DNA of 64,000 bases from Aradus depressus (Eukaryota > Arthropoda > Insecta > Hemiptera > Aradidae). The stretch covers positions 2,232,001 to 2,296,000 of the forward strand of contig OY759225.1 of NCBI GenBank assembly GCA_963662175.1, read 5' to 3'. The position numbers and the translations under genes were made by a program. The notes under the pieces were generated by a model. It had not been told where the DNA came from and did not search any database. It saw nothing but the letters and a program-made list of their open reading frames with translations. Positions 59,305 through 64,000 of the stretch are shown in pieces; position 1 is the stretch's first letter, and each line of letters starts with the position of its first letter.

Positions 59305-60575
59305 CATACTAGCAGATGTGCCGCCTACCTTTGCCTAGCTCATACTAGCAGATATGCCTAGCTCATACTAGCAGATGTGCGCACCGTTGCCTAGCTTATA
59401 CTAGCAGATATGCATTTCTTTGCCTAGCTCATACTAGCAGATATGCCTACCTTTGCCTAGCTCATACTAGCAGAGATGCCTACCTTTGTCTAGCTCATAC
59501 TAGCAGATATGCCTATCTTTGTCTATCTCATACTAGCAGATATGCCTACCGTTGCCAAGCTCATACTAGCAGAGATGCCTACCTTTCCCTAGCTCATACT
59601 AGCAGAGATGCCTACCTTTCCCTAGCTCATACTAGCAGATATGCCTACCTTTGCCTAGCTCATACTAGCAGATATGTCTACCTTTGCCTAGCTCATACTA
59701 GCAGAGATGCCTACCTTTCCCTAGCTCATACTAGCAGATATGCCTACCTTTGCCTAGCTCATACTAGCAGAGATGCCTACCTTTGTCTAGCTCATACTAG
59801 CAGATATGCCTACCTTTGCCTAGCTCATACTAGCAGAGATGCCTACCTTTGCCTAGCTCATACTAGAAGAGATGCCTACCTTTCCCTAGCTCATACTAGC
59901 AGATATGCCTACCTTTGCCTAGCTCATACTAGCAGAGATGCCTACCTTTGCCTAGCTCATACTAGCAGAGATGCCTACTTTTGTCTAGCTCATACTAGCA
60001 GATATGCCTACCTTTGCCTAGCTCTTACTAGCAGATATGTCTACCTTTGCTTAGCTCATAGTAGCAGATATGCCTACCTTTGCCTAGCTCATACTAGCAG
60101 AGATGCCTACCTTTGCCTAGCTCATACTAGCAGAGATGCCTACCTTTCCCTAGCTCATACTAGCAGATATGCCTACCTTTGCCTAGCTCATACTAGCAGA
60201 GATGCCTACCTTTGCCTAGCTCATACTAGCAGAGATGCCTACTTTTGTCTAGCTCATACTAGCAGATATGCCTACCTTTGCCTAGCTCTTACTAGCAGAT
60301 ATGTCTACCTTTGCTTAGCTCATAGTAGCAGATATGCCTACCTTTGCCTAGCTCATACTAGCAGAGATGCCTACCTTTGCCTAGCTCATACTAGCAGATA
60401 TGCCTACCTTTGCCTAGCTCTTACTAGCAGATATGTCTACCTTTGCTTAGCTCATAGTAGCAGATGTGCGCACCTTTGCTTAGCCCATAGTAGCAGATGT
60501 GCGCACCTTTGCCTAGCTCATACTAGCACAGATGCCTACCGTTGCCTAGCTTATACTAGCAGAGATGCCTAGCAT
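59305..60575. repeat. 33-bp minisatellite array with higher-order structure
   Basis: From 59361 to 60549, 37 consecutive monomers start exactly 33 bp apart (GCTCATACTAGCAGATATGC, CTACCTTTGCCTA); no indels were found. One 21-bp short unit lies at about 59340-59360. Variants (GAT/TAT, CTT/CAT, GTC/GCC) recur in blocks: CTCTTACTAGCAGATATGTC starts at 60021, 60285 and 60417 (spacings 264 = 8 x 33 and 132 = 4 x 33). One + frame has no stop from 59349 to 60569 but no ATG. Confidence 0.95.
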
Positions 60576-60956
60576 AATATAAGAGTCATATATCAGTTCT
60601 ACGATTTATAGAGAAGAGAACTCTTTGTAACGTAATAACTTAAGGACTTCTGGGTTGGGTATAATAACAATTTATTTTATTTTATTTATTTCTATGTATA
60701 ATTAACAGTATGTTTTTTTATTTATTTTTCTCAATCCGTAAATCATCCATAGAAAATGTCCTCCCATGGATTTTCTCTCTATTTTATGGGTAGGAAAAGC
60801 CTCATATGGAATTTGGTGTTACGCCAATCTCAGCGCAGGAGCGAGAGAGAGGGAGAGAGTCTTCTCTTTATAGGCGTTAATTATCTTCTTTAGTGGTTTA
60901 AAGAGAAGAGAAGGGAGAGGGGGGTGGAAGTTAGTTGATGATGAACTGGCAGTTAG
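60576..60956. other. AT-rich on left, AG-rich on right; nothing recognised
   Basis: GAGCGAGAGAGAGGGAGAGA near 60841 and GAAGAGAAGGGAGAGG near 60903 are simple-sequence. Confidence 0.4.
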
Positions 60957-61690
60957 TTGGCTTTGAAGAAAGAAGTTGGCAGTTTATCAACATCAACTGC
61001 AGTTTGCAGTTTTGGCAATGTCTGTCAACATGTCACTAAACGAGTCATGTCTTTTGGCTTAGATGAAACTTGGCCTCCAGGTCAAAATGGCTCTGGAAAG
61101 AGGACTTTTTCGCCTATTTTTGAACTGCTAATATCTAAGAATGTAGTTAAGACAGGAAGACGAGAGTGGTATCATCTTGAAGCTGTTGCAAAGATCTTTA
61201 ATTTGGTGTAACCTATTACAAAATTAGATGGTCCTAAAAGTCCCCCCCTCCCCTCCAAAACTTTCAATTGAGGCCATCTGCGGAAGAAGGACCCATAGGT
61301 CTATGTGCCCTTTTTCCCCAGAGCAGTGTATTCTATTCTCCATGTTGTTTCCTACATGCTAAAAAAAATCTGAACCTCATCCGACAACCCTATGAGATTT
61401 TATGTTCATTTTGCCAAAAAAGAAGCATGTTCCAAATTTGTATTTATACAAAAATATGTACACATGAAATTTAAAAAAGACGGAACTTTGGCTCCAAAAC
61501 GTTTTGAGGCTCCTTCATGCCATTCAAATTTTGGAAAATATATAATACCATCAAGGTTAGCAACATATCAGGTATAAAGCCTGAAAAGGTAAACCATGTT
61601 ATGGATCTATTTCCACTAATGGTACAAAAGGATAAAGAGTGGATTTCTTGGGTACTTGAAGAAATATCAGCTGCTCAATAGTTTGGAGAT
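60957..61690 (+). pseudogene. Unrecognised broken coding-like region
   Basis: Three open pieces follow one another: ALKKEVGSLSTSTAVCSFGN... (60957-61211), PMRFYVHFAKKEACSKFVFI then QKYVHMKFKKDG (61386-61460) to about 61570, and in another frame IKVSNISGIKPEKVNHVMDL then FPLMVQKDKEWISWVLEEIS before TAG (61553-61680). Composition and low stop density look more protein-like than the surroundings, and the frames shift between pieces. I do not recognise a family; a transposase remnant is a guess, based on the inverted motif at 61264-61294 that recurs at 62533-62562. Confidence 0.35.
61264..61318. repeat. Inverted GGAAnAAGGGCCCATAG motif pair
   Basis: GGAAGAAGGACCCATAG (61278-61294) faces its inverse CTATGTGCCCTTTTTCC (61297-61313). 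The extended sequence TTGAGGCCATCTGCGGAAGA recurs inverted at 62533-62562. Confidence 0.6.
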
Positions 61691-61869
61691 AGTTTTAATA
61701 ATTATTTTTTATTTTTAATATATTTATATTGCTGTTATTAATATAAGACACTTTTGGAAAAAATGCCGGAAAAAATCAACATTTCAACATCCCAGAGAAG
61801 TTTAAGAAACACACTAGGTTGTATAGAACTTTAATCAACTGAAATAATATGTAAAAAATATTATTTATT

Positions 61870-62230
61870 ATTGATAGTTTTTGTTGATAAAAAGGATAAA
61901 AAATCGTTAGTGAACCCTCCAAAACCAATCGACCCTTTGGGGCTAAAACTCAATACTTTACTTACAGGAGATAGTTTGGGTACTATCTCTATTAAACTAA
62001 TAACTGCCCTTGTAATGAATGTATTGACACTAAATTGCATACGTAAATTCAAAGCCTTATAAGAACGACACCTATTAATTTTCAGCGAAATCTATCGAAG
62101 GGGAGGGGAGGATCAGAGGAGGATTCAACTCAAAAATCCCAATAACTGCCGATCTAATAAATGTGTCGACATGAAACTTTATATTTGAATTCTAAACATA
62201 AAGATGGCATCTAATAATTTTCCACAATAA
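61870..62230 (+). repeat. Family R, two units
   Basis: AATAACTGCCCTTGTAATGA, GTATTGACACTAAATTGCAT, GAACGACACCTATTAATTTT, CAGCGAAATCTATCGAAGGG, AATAACTGCCGATCTAATAA, GTGTCGACATGAAACTTTAT. Confidence 0.8.
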
Positions 62231-62313
62231 CATATTTATATTGCTGTTATTACAAATTTTTCAGCATATTTTCTTGTTTTTATTCGTGTCTTTTTTTTTT
62301 TTGTGTGGGTGAA

Positions 62314-62556
62314 AACAGTTCTGTGGAATAAGGGCCCATAGCCAGCAAATTTTAAATTAAAAAAAAAAAAACGAATATGAAGTCGCAACCCAAAATGCAA
62401 TGCACGGTTTTTATTAAGAAGTATAACAATGTTCAATTTTAATGCACAATATTTTCAAAGCATCCGATATTGTTTCATAGATACAAAAGAAAATTTCAAA
62501 CGCGATTTTTTCAAAACAAGGTTTCTGACTGTGGGCCCTTCTTCCGCAGATGGCCT
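62314..62556. mobile_element. Candidate ~240-bp MITE with GGAAnAAGGGCCCA ends
   Basis: CTGTGGAATAAGGGCCCATA at 62319 is the near inverse of TGTGGGCCCTTCTTCCGCAG (62531-62550). The interior is AT-rich, no ORF supported. Flanking duplication not identified. Confidence 0.5.
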
Positions 62557-62814
62557 CAATTTTAATGTTGATTTAAAAAAAAAAATTGTTTTCGAGTGTT
62601 CAATACGCAAACAAAACTTGAAAGTGGTGACAAGTCCCAAAAAGAAATTGGCATTATTTCTCATTTAGATACATCTGTTATTATAAATTTTGTGTAAATA
62701 GTTGTTAAAAAGAGACTGAAGCATGGATCTCCTCAAGTGTATCGTGCCACTTTGCACTTAAGTTTAACAACTAACAGTTAGCAAACAATATAATTAACTA
62801 ACAGTTTGAAGAGT
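62557..62814. other. AT-rich, nothing recognised
   Basis: No feature supported. Confidence 0.35.
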
Positions 62815-63210
62815 ACTCAACACTGTTACTTCCTCAGCTATCCCAAGTATAGAGGAAGTTTTGTAATCGGTCAAAAATTCGATGCCGAGTTTTCAACAGA
62901 ATTCACTGTGTTCCGACCTATAGAATCAAAATTATGTTTGTATGTCTGTGAACACGATAACTCCCGATATAATAAATGTATGGACATGAAATTTTATATT
63001 TGAATCCAGAACCCTCTAACGATGGCATCTACTGTTTTTCAGCTAAATCGACCAAAGTAAAGGACGGGATTAGGGGGGAGGCTTAACATAAAAACTTAAT
63101 TAACTGCCGATAGAATTAATGTATCGACACAAGATTTTATATGTGTGACCAAAACTGTATAAGAACACCTATCGATTTTCAGTCAAATCGTCATCGAACC
63201 TATGTACTTA
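62815..63210 (+). repeat. Family R, long copy from its palindromic start
   Basis: ACTTCCTCAGCTATCCCAAG, GTATAGAGGAAGTTTTGTAA, TCGGTCAAAAATTCGATGCC, GAACACGATAACTCCCGATA, TTTTTCAGCTAAATCGACCA, TAACTGCCGATAGAATTAAT, GTATCGACACAAGATTTTAT and CACCTATCGATTTTCAGTCA. One of the most complete plus-strand examples. Confidence 0.85.
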
Positions 63211-63214
63211 TGTT

Positions 63215-63300
63215 ATATTTATTTATTTATGTTTTATTTATTTATTTATATTTATATTTATTTATGTTTATTTATCTATTTGTTCATTTGTTACAGGTAA
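63215..63300. repeat. TTTA-rich simple repeat
   Basis: Runs of TATTTATTTATTTATG. Confidence 0.85.
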
Positions 63301-63529
63301 GTACTCGTTGCTAGATCGTCTCTAACACCAATGAAGGACAAATTTTATGTAAATATTAAACACCTTATAATATATTTATATTTCGTAAAATTTACAACTC
63401 AATTCGAAAGATAGCAAAGAAAATACTGCTAGCAAATTTTAAAAAAAATTAACGTTGAAAGGGTTACCACGATATTAAAATGTTTTGTGAATACATAATA
63501 TGTATTTCATATATTATATGAAAGTCATA

Positions 63530-63950
63530 TTGTAGGCCCACCAGCAATGTCTTCCCCAGAACGAATGTATCAACTATGTTTCCGCTCTCCCTCCGTAACC
63601 CATGGACCGTTTGGGCTAATATCAATAGTTGACTAATGTAGTCATTTCTAAATCCTCATACTCATACTATATTTTGTGTCGATACATCCATTAGTTTAGG
63701 GGTGCCCCATCCCCATTCTCTTCGGCACATTTCATGGAGAATTAATAAATGTCGTTCTTAGCATGTTCCAACCTATACATATATTGTACTAACCTATATA
63801 CATTTTTTTCTTTGTATATGGATGGGGCAGCCAAAATGTTTTCGCACCGTGCGACCGGTTATTTAAATGATTGATCTAAACATGAAATTTAATTCCTGAG
63901 TAACACCCCCATTGATATTCAGCCAAATCGATACATTGGTTTCAAATGGA
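63530..63950 (-). repeat. Family R blocks
   Basis: CCACCAGCAATGTCTTCCCC, TTTCCGCTCTCCCTCCGTAA, AATATCAATAGTTGACTAAT, TATTTTGTGTCGATACATCC, GGGGTGCCCCATCCCC and, near the end, TGATATTCAGCCAAATCGAT. Confidence 0.75.
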
Positions 63951-63967
63951 CAGAGAAAAAAATTAGT

Positions 63968-64000
63968 TGAGGTTAGGTTAGGTTTTATGACACATGCCCG
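63968..64000 (-). mobile_element. SINE-1, TTAGG-tail type, cut by window edge
   Basis: TTGAGGTTAGGTTAGGTTTT then ATGACACATGCCCG. Only the 3' 33 bases are inside the window. Confidence 0.85.

Noticed and set aside
59349..60569. 407-codon stop-free frame in the 33-bp array as a repeat-protein gene
   Set aside because: No in-frame ATG, variants are mostly at non-synonymous positions, no splice signals and no homology to a known repeat protein that I recognise.
1..64000. Bacterial-type operon, defence island or prophage
   Set aside because: No long adjacent ORFs, no ribosome-binding sites, abundant SINEs and LINEs and a splice donor; the window is a eukaryotic repeat landscape.

Overview
This is eukaryotic, gene-poor, AT-rich DNA that looks like an insect genome, with Hemiptera a guess from the general repeat style. 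The evidence is a spliced-gene 5' end, two tRNA-derived SINE families, LINE fragments of two clades, and DNA transposons of the mariner, Tc1, pogo, hAT, Helitron and probably Transib types. Nothing bacterial is visible: no operons, ribosome binding sites, CRISPR or tightly packed long ORFs. Only one feature resembles a host gene: a promoter and first exon on the + strand at about 29.68-30.13 kb, with clustered CCAAT, CACGTG and TGACGT boxes, an ATG at 30090 and a GTAAGT donor at 30126. I could not find its later exons, so much of the right half may be its first intron.

Layout. 0-7 kb: a tandem AT-rich repeat, a decayed R1-like LINE (2.7-3.4 kb), two minisatellites and a Jockey-like LINE 3' end (5.6-6.5 kb). 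8-16 kb: SINEs, two LINE 3' ends with a TTTCA-type tail, and a Tc1 remnant ending in a perfect 27-bp-arm hairpin. 16.6-24.6 kb: a 60-bp minisatellite, blocks of a very abundant dispersed repeat (called family R here), a LINE split by a 538-bp near-perfect palindrome, a Helitron, and a hAT MITE with a perfect 8-bp duplication inside a SINE. 26.4-29.1 kb: a 2.7-kb element with about 105-bp inverted ends, holding a fold-back and a second hAT MITE. 35.2-37.7 kb: a pogo/Tigger-like element with a MITE and SINEs nested in it. 40-50.9 kb: paired Helitrons, a SINE-dense stretch, an internally deleted mariner with TA duplications, and a MITE with CACAGTG ends and a CGCCG duplication (Transib-like) inside a SINE head. 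51-64 kb: more SINEs and family R, a BED zinc-finger hAT remnant, and a 1.2-kb 33-bp minisatellite with an 8-monomer higher-order period.

The main theme is nesting. SINE-1 (about 30 copies or pieces on both strands) and family R are the substrate into which most other elements inserted, and target-site duplications are readable at many junctions. Also unusual are at least 14 homopolymer G or C tracts of 16-28 bases, mostly in family R, SINE-1 or hAT MITE sequence. All coordinates were read by eye; repeat boundaries without a stated duplication are good to about 10-20 bases.
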